Position numbers and translations under genes: made by a program. This document shows positions 22,629-30,170 of a DNA stretch of 36,448 nt, one piece after another (within the stretch, counting starts at the first letter, position 1; each line of letters starts with the position of its first letter). Below the pieces are notes generated by a model. It had not been told where the DNA came from and did not search any database. It saw only the letters and a list, made by a program, of their open reading frames with translations. Source of the stretch: a virus; IMG/VR virus record IMGVR_UViG_3300009094_000043, positions 1 through 36,448 of that record, one strand, 5' to 3'.

Positions 22629-24527
22629 CTACTGCATAAAGCCGCGCATTCCCTGCATTAAATCCGGCTGTGAAAGCCCTTCACCCGGCGCGCCAACGCC
22701 CGGCGTTTGGCCGACAGGCGACGGCGCAAACGCCCCGCCTATCTCTGGCGTCATCCCTGCGCCTTCCGTCGTCGGCATAGGTGTACGCGACGAGCGGAAG
22801 AATCGGCCAATATCCTTCTCGCCAAACTTATCCAGAACCCAACCGACGAGCGCGGGCATATTGAACGTATCCGGCGCTCCGGTTTGAGCTAAGACAGGTA
22901 GTGACTGGACGGCAAGCTGGAATATTTGAAGCGCCTGCTGCTTCTCCAAGTCGGGGTCAGTCTTCGGCGCCGCGAAGTACTCAACGTCTACATCCGCGTC
23001 GTCCTGTATCTGCTCGTTGGTGTACTCCTGCCACTGCGCGCCGTCCGGTCCGACAATTTCTATCGCGTCGGCCACGGTGCGGTGTTTCTTCAGGTGATGT
23101 AAGACTTGCCGCGCGATGTCTTCCACGAACTCCTCAAAGTCTTCCACATGTTGGTCGAGCTTCAACCCGGTGAGTCTTGCGCGTGTGCCGATTTCCCCTG
23201 CCGTGGTTCGGGACGGCAAGCGCCCACCCTGCAAGAGCGCGTCGGCCCCGGTCATCTCTTCGATGGCGCGCTGAATATTGGCCTGAATGATTTGGAAGTC
23301 CTGCGGCAGATTCGGAAGTTGAATCGCCTGAATGTCCCCGACAACAAGGTCATCACCGGCTAAGTATTTCGCCACCTCTTCGGGGTTCGTCCCTTCGCTC
23401 GCTTTGAGCCGTGGCCGACTCTTGCGCGCCACGTCCTGCTCAAGCGTGGCCATTCTGTTCAACTGTATCTGCTGGTCTTCAATCCACGCGGGAAGCCCCA
23501 GGCCATAGGGTTGGTTCGGGACTTCAATGTAGTTGTCCATCGCATACGGAAACTTATCCAAGTAGTCGTATGGCCATTTCTCGCTGAGCAACGGACGCGG
23601 GCAACCGTCGGGGTAAATCATGTGGTTTTTGGTTTTCCAGTCCCAAATCTCTATCAGCGCAACTAGATTGTCCTCCGGCAGCGTGATGCCCTGCATTGCC
23701 TTCATTGCGCGCGGGTCGAGGCCCAACATCTGCCACGCGGCCATCGTTGAAACTGAGGCGTCGCCGCTCCGTATCAGTCCAAGCGTTTCCTGGTCATAGG
23801 ACTTGTTCGACAGCACGTCGGTGAACGGGACGAAGAAGACTTCAGCGCACCAGCGCGCCGTGTGCAGCGAGCAGTCCTTACCTGACAGGTCGAATAGAAA
23901 ATTAAGCGGGTTGACGCGCTCGATATAAGCCGCGTCTTTCTTCACGTAATCGGCGTAGTTGATTGTCTCGCCTTTGGCTTTGCTCTCGTCCACTTCGACG
24001 GTGTAGCCGCTCTTGGCAACGCAGTGGCCAATAACCAACAGGTCACGAGCGCAGGCTTTCATGGCGCGCGTCATGTTCCGTTCGCGCCATTCATAGTTGA
24101 GTAGCGCCTGCTGAATCTTCACGCCAAGATAGTCATCATCGGTTGGACGCTGAGCCTTTAGTAGAAACTTTATCTCGTCGTTTATCAGAAACGGCACGAT
24201 GCTGTTGATTATGCTCCCGGTTTTGTTCACGGTCGCCGTGTCGCGCGGGTTGTCGCTGTTGGGCTGGCCTCCGCTGCTTCCCCTGTCGTTCCATTGTTCT
24301 CCTTCATACCAGAGGTAGTATCTACGCCAATCCTTTTCCCCATTGCGCCGTTCAGCGCGCGCGCGGCGCATCATCGCAATGCGAGCCAACCAAATCTCAC
24401 CATCAAGTTTCGGGTCGCCTGTCTCGGTTCTATGATTGACGAGCGCGCGTCGGACGCGGGAATTGCGCGTAACCGCAGGGCCGTCAGGGAAGAGAATTGG
24501 AACTGTTACTTTCTTTTTACGTGGCAT
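22629..24527 (-). CDS. Portal protein
   Basis: A 632-residue portal, ring-forming channel for DNA packaging and exit. The N-terminal half has 'DWRRYYLWYEGEQWND...DTATVNKTGSIINSIVPFLI' (about 65-120), typical of P22-type portals, then 'CAEVFFVPFTDVLSNKSYDQ' (about 230-250). The C-terminal third has 'TGADALLQGGRLPSRTTAGEIGTRARLTGLKLDQHVEDFEEFVEDI' (about 433-480), the conserved crown and stem-proximal motif. The tail is Gly/Pro-rich. The start codon lies right after the terminase stop with AGGA in the terminase end as ribosome site. Size fits P22-like portals. Confidence 0.85.
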   Translation of the reverse strand: MPRKKKVTVPILFPDGPAVTRNSRVRRALVNHRTETGDPKLDGEIWLARIAMMRRARAERRNGEKDWRRYYLWYEGEQWNDRGSSGGQPNSDNPRDTATVNKTGSIINSIVPFLINDEIKFLLKAQRPTDDDYLGVKIQQALLNYEWRERNMTRAMKACARDLLVIGHCVAKSGYTVEVDESKAKGETINYADYVKKDAAYIERVNPLNFLFDLSGKDCSLHTARWCAEVFFVPFTDVLSNKSYDQETLGLIRSGDASVSTMAAWQMLGLDPRAMKAMQGITLPEDNLVALIEIWDWKTKNHMIYPDGCPRPLLSEKWPYDYLDKFPYAMDNYIEVPNQPYGLGLPAWIEDQQIQLNRMATLEQDVARKSRPRLKASEGTNPEEVAKYLAGDDLVVGDIQAIQLPNLPQDFQIIQANIQRAIEEMTGADALLQGGRLPSRTTAGEIGTRARLTGLKLDQHVEDFEEFVEDIARQVLHHLKKHRTVADAIEIVGPDGAQWQEYTNEQIQDDADVDVEYFAAPKTDPDLEKQQALQIFQLAVQSLPVLAQTGAPDTFNMPALVGWVLDKFGEKDIGRFFRSSRTPMPTTEGAGMTPEIGGAFAPSPVGQTPGVGAPGEGLSQPDLMQGMRGFMQ

Positions 24528-26480
24528 TTACATTCCTGGGACTCGTAAGCCTCTAGTTCTTGCTAGCCTGTGCGCTTCCCAGGCGAATGAACCGCGCGGT
24601 ATCGTCTCGCGCGGCGGTGAAAAGCGGTGGAGATGTTTCTTCATGTGGCGAGCTATCAATGCGGCGGATACGAAGTCGTCCTTGCTGCCCGCCGCGCCGC
24701 CGAACTTGCCGTTCTTCAATTCCTGATAGCTCTTTAGCTGGTCAACTAATGACTTTTCGTGTATCGAGCGGAAGAGTATGGCGTGGTCGCGTATGTCTGC
24801 GGCCAGGTCCGATATGAGCTTGCTTTTGCTGTCGGCTGACACGTTGAAGCCGGGGGGCGCATTCTTTTTTGTCTTCCCGGTGAACATGTCGCGCGGGTAG
24901 TACAGGCGCGGATAGCGCCATACCTTTTGCAGGTAGTCGTTCACTACAGCGCCGCCCCGTTCGTTATGTTCGACGGCTAGCAGGGCGTCGTCATACAGTC
25001 GGCCCAAATAGTTCAGCATTTCCGCGAAGTCGTAGGGGCTGATGACAGCGTTAAAGCTGGCGACTTCTTCTACTTCGTCGGCTGAGATAGCCAGCACAAG
25101 CGCCGCCGATGGGTCAGCCTCGGCGGACATTCCCATTGACGTGTCAGCGCCGATAACGAAGGATGTATGCTGCTTATCGAACTCCCCTGGTAGTCGGTAG
25201 AAGTAGACTTTCCCGTAGCCGTCGGCCCGGTGAAACTTCCGGTTTGGATTTATCTGGTCGTCGTCCTGAACGAACTTGCAGCGTATCGGGGTGTACCCTT
25301 CAGCCTGAACATAGGAGCGCATCTCTTCGAGGCTTTGGTGGTCGAATAGGTTCTTTGCGCTTGTGGCGAACGCGTCCGCGACAGTGGTCGGGTATTCATG
25401 CTTGAACACCTGCAAGCTGCCGAGACACTTAACGTCAATTGCGCGCCGCCGCCAATGAAGACGCAGCCGAACTTCCTCTTCTATCCACTCTTCCCCACCT
25501 TCGCCCATTTTCTCTGGATACCAAATAGGCAGGGCTTCGCGGATATGCCGGGACTCTTCTATCTCGTCGCCGTATCGGGAATCGGGGTCGGCGGATAACT
25601 CCCCTAGCTTGTCGTAGGTTAGCTTAGCGGTCCTGTACTCATCGAACGCGCACCACGGTATGAATACTTTTCTATAGCCGTTGTTCTGGTCGGTCCACCA
25701 TTTAGTTGCTTCGTTTTCCCCTTTGGCCGTGGACTCCATAATTATCATCGTCCCGGCCTCGTCCGACATCACCTGAAGCAGTCCACCCATCTGGTCGGTT
25801 ACGTCAACGCCAACTTCCGGCCACAGCGCGAACTCTGACAGCAAGACGCCGTGGAAGTTATAGGAGCGGCCAAGCTGCCCCGACTGCGCCGTCATAAAGA
25901 CTAGTTTGCTTTCGAGTCCGACGCTTGCGCCGCGCCTCCGTTCGTGCGTGGTGGAGCCGAAGTACACCAGGTCTCGTCGGCTAGTGTGACAGCCGGGGCG
26001 CAACATCGGGTGCAACTGGTTGTGCATTGCCCGCAAGCGGTTGTTGAAGTCGTAAGTACTGGACTCTTTGTTGGCGCATATCAAGACTTCGCGGTTCGGA
26101 CGAAGGGAAGTCAACCACAGGAACAGCGCAAGCCAGAATGTCGAGACGCCCTCTTGTCGGGCCTTCAGGATGAACCAGCGCACGGGCCGACGGGCTGCAA
26201 GGTCTTCCACTAACCATTCCCACATTCGCCGCTGGATGCGGTTAAGTTTCAGCCGGACGCGCTTGCCGCCTTTGGTTTTGATGAAGACGTTTATAGCGGC
26301 CCAGACAGGGAAGTCCCATTCAGATAGTTCATGGAAGCGGCGCTGGATGTAGCCTTCGGGGTCGGCGTCATATAGCGCAAGTTCTCGTTCCACGCGCGCA
26401 GGGTCCGGCGTGGCCATTCGGATAGCGTCGGCGGTAACTAGCGCCGCGCTGTCACTGGTTGTCGGCGTCGAAGTCTCCAT
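24528..26480 (-). CDS. terL: Terminase large subunit
   Basis: A 650-residue packaging motor: ATPase plus nuclease. The Walker A is 'KARQEGVST' (106-114), the variant form used by large terminases. The Walker B region is 'GVLLSEF' (211-217), preceded by 'GQLGRSYNFH'. A coupling 'MESTAKGE' motif follows (about 250). The nuclease domain has 'FVIGADTSMG' (about 442-451), 'LAVEHNERGG' and 'KDDFVSAAL' near 607, giving the acidic metal-binding set. The gene overlaps the small-subunit candidate by 29 bases. Packaging type (headful or cos) cannot be read directly. Confidence 0.9.
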   Translation of the reverse strand: METSTPTTSDSAALVTADAIRMATPDPARVERELALYDADPEGYIQRRFHELSEWDFPVWAAINVFIKTKGGKRVRLKLNRIQRRMWEWLVEDLAARRPVRWFILKARQEGVSTFWLALFLWLTSLRPNREVLICANKESSTYDFNNRLRAMHNQLHPMLRPGCHTSRRDLVYFGSTTHERRRGASVGLESKLVFMTAQSGQLGRSYNFHGVLLSEFALWPEVGVDVTDQMGGLLQVMSDEAGTMIIMESTAKGENEATKWWTDQNNGYRKVFIPWCAFDEYRTAKLTYDKLGELSADPDSRYGDEIEESRHIREALPIWYPEKMGEGGEEWIEEEVRLRLHWRRRAIDVKCLGSLQVFKHEYPTTVADAFATSAKNLFDHQSLEEMRSYVQAEGYTPIRCKFVQDDDQINPNRKFHRADGYGKVYFYRLPGEFDKQHTSFVIGADTSMGMSAEADPSAALVLAISADEVEEVASFNAVISPYDFAEMLNYLGRLYDDALLAVEHNERGGAVVNDYLQKVWRYPRLYYPRDMFTGKTKKNAPPGFNVSADSKSKLISDLAADIRDHAILFRSIHEKSLVDQLKSYQELKNGKFGGAAGSKDDFVSAALIARHMKKHLHRFSPPRETIPRGSFAWEAHRLARTRGLRVPGM

Positions 26481-26787
26481 CCTCTTCCGCGTCTATCACT
26501 GCGCTTGCGGTTATTTGCGTCAGCCCCGCGAGCGGCCCTGGCTGCAACGGCGCGCCCTCTATTAACTGGTTGAATGTCGCCTGAACCTTGACGGATTGCG
26601 TTTTCATTCCGCCGCCAATTTTAAGTATTAGTCCGATAGCTGTAAGCGCGGCCTTGTCGTCTTCGCCCTGAAGGATTGCTGCGAGCCTGTCCATTGCCGC
26701 GCCGTGAAGGGATAGCGCGCGAGTCTTCGTAGTCTCTTGAATATCCCTTGCTACTTCCTTGCCGCAGGGAACTAGCGCCTCGCTCAT
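26452..26787 (-). CDS. Probable terminase small subunit
   Basis: A 111-residue protein directly before terL. It is helical in the middle ('SLHGAAMDRLAAILQGEDDKAALTAIGLILKIGGG', about residues 26-60), with a strand 'KTQSVKVQATF' and an acidic tail. Small terminases often have such a central helical oligomerisation core and an acidic C-terminus that touches the large subunit. No N-terminal HTH is present; the neighbouring gene 26784-27062 supplies an HTH, so the two might share the job. Called mainly by position. Confidence 0.5.
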   Translation of the reverse strand: MSEALVPCGKEVARDIQETTKTRALSLHGAAMDRLAAILQGEDDKAALTAIGLILKIGGGMKTQSVKVQATFNQLIEGAPLQPGPLAGLTQITASAVIDAEEDGDFDADNQ

Positions 26788-27062
26788 TCGCCCTCCACGT
26801 CAATTTCAATCATTACCCGACGGCGCGCGCCAATGGCTTTCAGCAGCTTGTTTCCCGGTTTTCGCTTCCCGGCAATCAGTAAGTCAATAAACTGCCCGGA
26901 TACGTTCAGCCGTCTACCTAACTCCGCCTTGCTCCCCACGTCGTGCGCAAGCCGCGCAAGGTGTTCTTGGAACCTATCCAACTCAAGTAAGAAAGTGCGG
27001 CGAGCGCCACTTGGGGGCAACTGCGGAGTTAAAGCGCTGGTTTCGGGTGTTGTTTCGCTCAT
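26784..27062 (-). CDS. Small Cro/C1-type HTH protein at head of packaging genes
   Basis: A 92-residue protein with a helix-turn-helix at about 46-65 ('KAELGRRLNVSGQFIDLLIA') followed by 'GKRKPGNKLLKAIGARRRVMIEI'. The same arrangement (HTH, then R/K-rich linker with EPG or KPG, then a short helix and strand) is seen in the protein at 3668-3874. The start overlaps ATGA with the next gene. It may be the DNA-recognition part of packaging, or a late regulator. AAGG lies before the ATG, and a perfect TTGACA stands upstream with a weak -10. Confidence 0.65.
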   Translation of the reverse strand: MSETTPETSALTPQLPPSGARRTFLLELDRFQEHLARLAHDVGSKAELGRRLNVSGQFIDLLIAGKRKPGNKLLKAIGARRRVMIEIDVEGE

Positions 27063-27371
27063 GGCACCTTATTGCATAAACCGCACAGTGTGTCAAATAG
27101 CTACAGGATGTATCGGAATGTCTCAGGCAGGCTTGCAGGAATGAGTAGGGGTTGGTAGACTGGCAGGGAACTTAGAACTCTTTGATTTCGGACCTCTGTT
27201 AGGCAGTTGTTTAGTACTTCGGGCTAAGGTGTATTCAGCCCGTCAGTTCACTTAGGCCGGACTGACGGGCTTTTATTTTGCCTAAAAGCGAAAAGCCGCC
27301 ACCGGCGCTTACCGATAACGGCCTTTCACAGCTTTTCTAAACAATTGAACGGGCGCATAGTACTGTCGCGC
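27063..27371. other. Intergenic zone with competing stem-loops and plus-strand terminator
   Basis: On the minus strand a perfect TTGACA occurs near 27096 with a weak -10 (AATAAG) 17 bp on, a possible late promoter. On the plus strand CGGGCT (27220), AGCCCG (27237) and CGGGCT (27266) can pair in two exclusive ways. Another stem GAAAAGC (about 27290) with GCTTTTC (about 27330) encloses a CGCC-ACC-GGCG hairpin. No reading frame of note is present on the plus strand. Confidence 0.45.
27237..27280 (+). terminator. Intrinsic terminator facing rightward
   Basis: AGCCCGTCAGT (27237-27247) and ACTGACGGGCT (27261-27271) form a perfect 11-bp stem with a 13-nt loop, followed by TTTTATTTTG. The T-tract is on the plus strand, opposite to all genes nearby. 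It would end a rightward, possibly non-coding, transcript. Confidence 0.65.
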
Positions 27372-27596
27372 CTATTCGGTGTCAACTTCTTCTTGATATA
27401 ACCACTCTTCGCGCAGCCCCTTCTCGTAAGCCCGCCTCCATGCCTGCGCCGCCGTGCGTCCAATGGCTACAACTCTGCTGCCTGGACTTAGTCGAACTTG
27501 ATACTCGTTCACGCCTTTCGAGTAGTCCAGCCCACAAACTGCCTCCGGGTATACCTCGATAATCCAATCTTTTTCGCCTGGACTTTGCCTTCTCAT
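27372..27596 (-). CDS. Small hypothetical protein
   Basis: A 74-residue protein, alpha/beta, with 'DWIIEVYPEAVCGLDYSKG', 'YQVRLSPGSRVVAIGRTAAQAWRRAYEKGL'. The second part resembles the 'G.TA..AW..A' ending of small phage proteins that handle host functions. It is the last gene before the intergenic zone. Its start overlaps ATGA with the previous gene. No family is sure. Confidence 0.55.
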   Translation of the reverse strand: MRRQSPGEKDWIIEVYPEAVCGLDYSKGVNEYQVRLSPGSRVVAIGRTAAQAWRRAYEKGLREEWLYQEEVDTE

Positions 27597-27835
27597 GCCA
27601 CCTCCGCAAGCCTAACCGCCGCCGCCGCCAAGACGGCTGGCACCGGGGATAAAAGCGCCTCTATCTTCTCCGCAATCCCTTTACACTCAGAATCAACTTC
27701 CCGTAGCTGAAGCTGTCGAATATGGTGCAGCGCCTCCAATATCCTGTCGGGCACATCCACGACATCTAGGCTGGATTCCGGCTTGCTTTCTGTGGAATCG
27801 GAGTAGTTTAAAACTGACAATCCCTTCTTGGACAT
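27593..27835 (-). CDS. Small hypothetical helical protein
   Basis: An 80-residue protein with a good GGAGAA ribosome site. Its 5' 143 bases overlap the end of the zinc-finger gene in another frame. The centre is helical ('DRILEALHHIRQLQLREVDSECKGIAEKIEALL') and the end is hydrophobic Ala/Val ('VPAVLAAAAVRLAEVA'). Function unknown. Either this gene or the end of the zinc-finger gene may be shorter than drawn. Confidence 0.5.
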   Translation of the reverse strand: MSKKGLSVLNYSDSTESKPESSLDVVDVPDRILEALHHIRQLQLREVDSECKGIAEKIEALLSPVPAVLAAAAVRLAEVA

Positions 27836-28385
27836 CTCGGTTCTCCTTCAAAAGTTCGTGTAATGCCAGCGGGCCGAAGTAGCACGCGACTGGCCTAACT
27901 TTCCGCTGGCAATCAGCGCATTTTGTACGCCAAAGTATCTGATAGCCGTGAACTAATTTCAGCCGCTTTTTGCCCCTGTATTCTACCTCAATCTCGGCCT
28001 TTCCGTGCGGCGTTGAAAGCTCATAGCCCTTTGGATACGGTGGCCTCAATCCTGAATGCGTCCAATCAGTTAGGGTAGCTTTGCCAGTACTGGCATTTTG
28101 CTGTTTTGCCAGTACTGGCATTTTAGCTGGCGGTTGTGATTTGCCAGTACTGGCAAACGGGAGAACATTTGCCGATTTGCCAGTACTGGCAAGAGGCGGT
28201 TTGCCAGCCGCTACTTCACCATCAGGACGCCCGCCAGCGCCAGACAGATTAGCGCCCAAGTTATCCAGAACACCAGGCCGAGTGGCCGCTTTCTCATGCT
28301 GCGCCTCCTGTTCGGGTTGTCCCGCCGCCATCGCTTGTCCCTGTGCGTGCGTGGCGGCTGCTATTTTCCCACTTGGTTTGGCCAA
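27693..28385 (-). CDS. Zinc-finger protein with low-complexity N-terminus (Q-like position)
   Basis: A 230-residue frame with a TTG start at 28385 (AGAGG four bases before); an ATG at 28331 is the alternative. The first 105 residues are Ala/Gly/Pro/Lys rich and contain the four palindromes. The second half looks folded: 'KAEIEVEYRGKKRLKLVHGYQILWRTKCADCQRKVRPVACYFGPLALHELL...PRCRGCARQ', with CxxC pairs at 'CADC' and 'CRGC' that would hold one zinc. Location before the packaging genes and a zinc-binding tail recall antiterminator-type late regulators, but this is only an idea. The last 143 bases overlap the next gene. Confidence 0.5.
   Translation of the reverse strand: MAKPSGKIAAATHAQGQAMAAGQPEQEAQHEKAATRPGVLDNLGANLSGAGGRPDGEVAAGKPPLASTGKSANVLPFASTGKSQPPAKMPVLAKQQNASTGKATLTDWTHSGLRPPYPKGYELSTPHGKAEIEVEYRGKKRLKLVHGYQILWRTKCADCQRKVRPVACYFGPLALHELLKENRDVQEGIVSFKLLRFHRKQAGIQPRCRGCARQDIGGAAPYSTASATGS
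28082..28191. repeat. Four identical 14-bp palindromes
   Basis: TGCCAGTACTGGCA occurs at 28082-28095, 28107-28120, 28142-28155 and 28178-28191. Starts are 25, 35 and 36 bp apart. Flanks extend to TTGCCAGTACTGGCAA in copies three and four. Three copies encode ASTGK in the overlapping gene; the copy at 28107 is read in another frame (MPVLAKQ), so the DNA sequence, not the peptide, is conserved. Confidence 0.9.
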
Positions 28386-29038
28386 TTAACCTCTGTCTGC
28401 TGCTGCAGGTGGTCGGCTATGCCGTCAAAGTCCCGGTCAATGTCTTCCTTGTTGAGCATCTTCATTCCGACGAATCCAAGGCACAGAATTGACGCAATCA
28501 TGATGAGAGCGTACATGCCGCCGTTGAGATACCAGAGCGGGAAGAACGAAGTCGCCTTAATGGCTTCGTCTCGCTTGTTGATGGTGTCCGCAAGAAGTTT
28601 TTGCGCGTTTGAGTTTGCTTTGTTGGCTGTCGCCATGCGCTCTTTCTGCGTCCGGCCTACTCCCTGCTCCTTGCTCATTTGAGTAAGCGAATCGCGCAGG
28701 CGTTTTTCTTTGTCGTCCTGCACGATGGCCGCTTCGTCCAGGCCACGCAACGCACCGGTGTGAAACACAATCACGATGGCCAGCGCGCAGGCGAGAATTA
28801 GTGACCACTTGCGGACGTTGATATGGATGCTGAAGCATTTAAGCACCGTCAGCGCCAATACGGCGAACTCGCCGGCGCAGGCGCCCGCTTTGGCGGCAAG
28901 GCGGTATGTCGGCTGAAGGCTATCAATGTGCTGCCAGAACGCGGAGAGCGACCACGCGCAGAGAAAGCCCCAAAGGCCGATGAAGATTACAGCCATCCAG
29001 CCGCGCTGCGAAAGCAGGGATTCTTTTTTGGCTTGCAT
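28361..29038 (-). CDS. Four-TM membrane protein with a coiled-coil loop
   Basis: A 225-residue inner-membrane protein. Hydrophobic helices lie at about 13-35, 47-69, 78-100 and 165-195, with a long charged coil between helices three and four (about 105-160, 'KEKRLRDSLTQMSKEQ', 'KLLADTINKRDEAIK'). The last tail 'NKEDIDRDFDGIADHLQQQ' is cytoplasmic. The ATG has GGGGA upstream. The coil loop and topology are found in some exclusion and sensor proteins. No family was recognised. The structured leader just before it suggests regulated translation. Confidence 0.65.
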   Translation of the reverse strand: MQAKKESLLSQRGWMAVIFIGLWGFLCAWSLSAFWQHIDSLQPTYRLAAKAGACAGEFAVLALTVLKCFSIHINVRKWSLILACALAIVIVFHTGALRGLDEAAIVQDDKEKRLRDSLTQMSKEQGVGRTQKERMATANKANSNAQKLLADTINKRDEAIKATSFFPLWYLNGGMYALIMIASILCLGFVGMKMLNKEDIDRDFDGIADHLQQQTEVNWPNQVGK

Positions 29039-29041
29039 TTC

Positions 29042-29191
29042 GTCCCCTTTTAGTCAAGGGAACCGGGTAGGCGCTGAAGGTTGCTAAACTGAACAGGCTC
29101 AGGTTATAAGCAAACCGCTCTGCACGTACCAAGTTCTATTTGGTTTAAGGTAGGCGAGAGCTTTAACCTTTCGCCTACCAGTGCAGAGCGG
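29042..29191 (-). ncRNA. Structured leader RNA candidate (three-way junction plus hairpins)
   Basis: On the leftward strand an 11-bp outer stem CCGCTCTGCAC/GTGCAGAGCGG (29191-29181 with 29125-29115) encloses two hairpins: GGTAGGCGA/TCGCCTACC (29179-29171 with 29157-29149) and ACCAA/TTGGT. A hairpin TTGCT...AGCAA (29113-29081) with an inner AAC-CTGA/TCAG-TT stem follows. Then TCCCTT/AAGGGGA near 29045-29060 can cover the ribosome site of the membrane-protein gene at 29038. The 184-base gap holds no reading frame. Confidence 0.55.
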
Positions 29192-29222
29192 ATAATGCCA
29201 CGAATCAGGGAAGGGTGCAATT

Positions 29223-29474
29223 TTAATCCCCTCCCTGCGGTTTTAGGAGAGTTTGACGGGTGCAGTCTTCAGCGTGCGGCTCGTCGCTGAACTGCTCACA
29301 CCAAGGACAATGACTAAAACCATCCATGCCCTCAGAGCCTATGGCGACATATTCCACCTGTTCCAGCGCGCCGCGTAGCTTTCGATTCTCTTCCAGCAGG
29401 GCATTCATATTCGCTTCTAGCGCCTTGGCAACAGCCTTCCAGCCGCCAGCGATTGCCGCTTTAGTTTCGTTCAT
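29223..29474 (-). CDS. Small Cys/His protein
   Basis: An 83-residue protein. The N-terminal half is a helix ('WKAVAKALEANMNALLEENRKLRGALEQVE'). The C-terminal half has 'SHCPWCEQFSDEPHAEDC', a C-x2-C...H...C zinc knuckle that occurs in many small phage proteins of unknown role. Start overlaps the previous stop (ATGA). The gene ends just before the structured leader. Confidence 0.65.
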   Translation of the reverse strand: MNETKAAIAGGWKAVAKALEANMNALLEENRKLRGALEQVEYVAIGSEGMDGFSHCPWCEQFSDEPHAEDCTRQTLLKPQGGD

Positions 29475-29794
29475 CTCAACTTTCTCCCCATTGCCGCGCT
29501 GTAAAAGTCCAGCTTTTGCTCGGCCATAATCGGCTCAACGTAAGCCGGGTATTGCTGAAAGGGGACGTACTCTTCCAGCGGTTCAATGGCCAACATCTCA
29601 GCCCGAACCCTGTCCGTCGGCGCGTTCTCTACCTCAGCAACGAACACTACGAATGGCTCCTTCAGTTCGGGACAGTCCAATTCGTCGCAGGCTTTCAGGT
29701 GCGCGTTATAGCGTTCGAGTGTCGGCTTGTACCATTTCGTCTTTTTGAACTCCGCAATCATTTCGCTTCTCTGCTCAGCCGTCATTTCTCGCAT
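29471..29794 (-). CDS. Small hypothetical protein
   Basis: A 107-residue acidic protein starting after AAGGAGAG. It opens with 'MREMTAEQRSEMIAEFKKTKWYKPTLERYNAHLKACDE' and has an acidic centre. No family recognised. It overlaps the RusA gene by 20 bases and is coupled to the Cys/His gene downstream. Confidence 0.55.
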   Translation of the reverse strand: MREMTAEQRSEMIAEFKKTKWYKPTLERYNAHLKACDELDCPELKEPFVVFVAEVENAPTDRVRAEMLAIEPLEEYVPFQQYPAYVEPIMAEQKLDFYSAAMGRKLR

Positions 29795-30167
29795 GGTCGC
29801 TCTCCTTCTGTACCAGGATTTCTATTTCAGGTTTCAGTTTCCAACGCGCCGCTATCTCTTGCGTCAGCGTCCCAAGTTTTACCCACTTCGGCGAATCGTC
29901 CGGCGTTATCGCGTTCTTGAATAGTCCGTCGAACACGGCTTTTAAGCTTGCCCGCGCATTGTCTTCGTCAAGTAGCCGCCCACGTCGGATAGTGACAGAC
30001 ACGGTGACGGGCACGAAAGACATCGGCTTGCCCGCCAGAATCCAGACTGTCTGCGCCGCGTTCTTGTGCGCCATCTTCGCCCGAATCCAGTCACGCAGCT
30101 TGCGGCGCTTGTTCGGATTCTGGTCGTTTGCGTCCACCGGGATAATTAGTCTGCAAATTTCGTTCAT
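29775..30167 (-). CDS. rusA: RusA-family Holliday junction resolvase
   Basis: A 130-residue RusA endonuclease that resolves four-way DNA junctions. The family signature is present: 'LLDEDNARASLKAVFDGLFKNAITPDDSPKW', with Asp67, Asp69-Asn70, Asp80 and Asp90-Asp91 in the expected positions. Length is usual. A GAGGAGG site precedes the ATG. It belongs with the RecT annealase and the initiator as recombination and replication genes. Confidence 0.9.
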   Translation of the reverse strand: MNEICRLIIPVDANDQNPNKRRKLRDWIRAKMAHKNAAQTVWILAGKPMSFVPVTVSVTIRRGRLLDEDNARASLKAVFDGLFKNAITPDDSPKWVKLGTLTQEIAARWKLKPEIEILVQKESDHARNDG

Positions 30168-30170
30168 GCC

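Noticed and set aside
28082-28191. CRISPR array
   Set aside because: The repeats are 14-bp palindromes with 11-22 bp between them inside a coding frame; repeat length and spacing do not fit CRISPR, and no cas gene is present.
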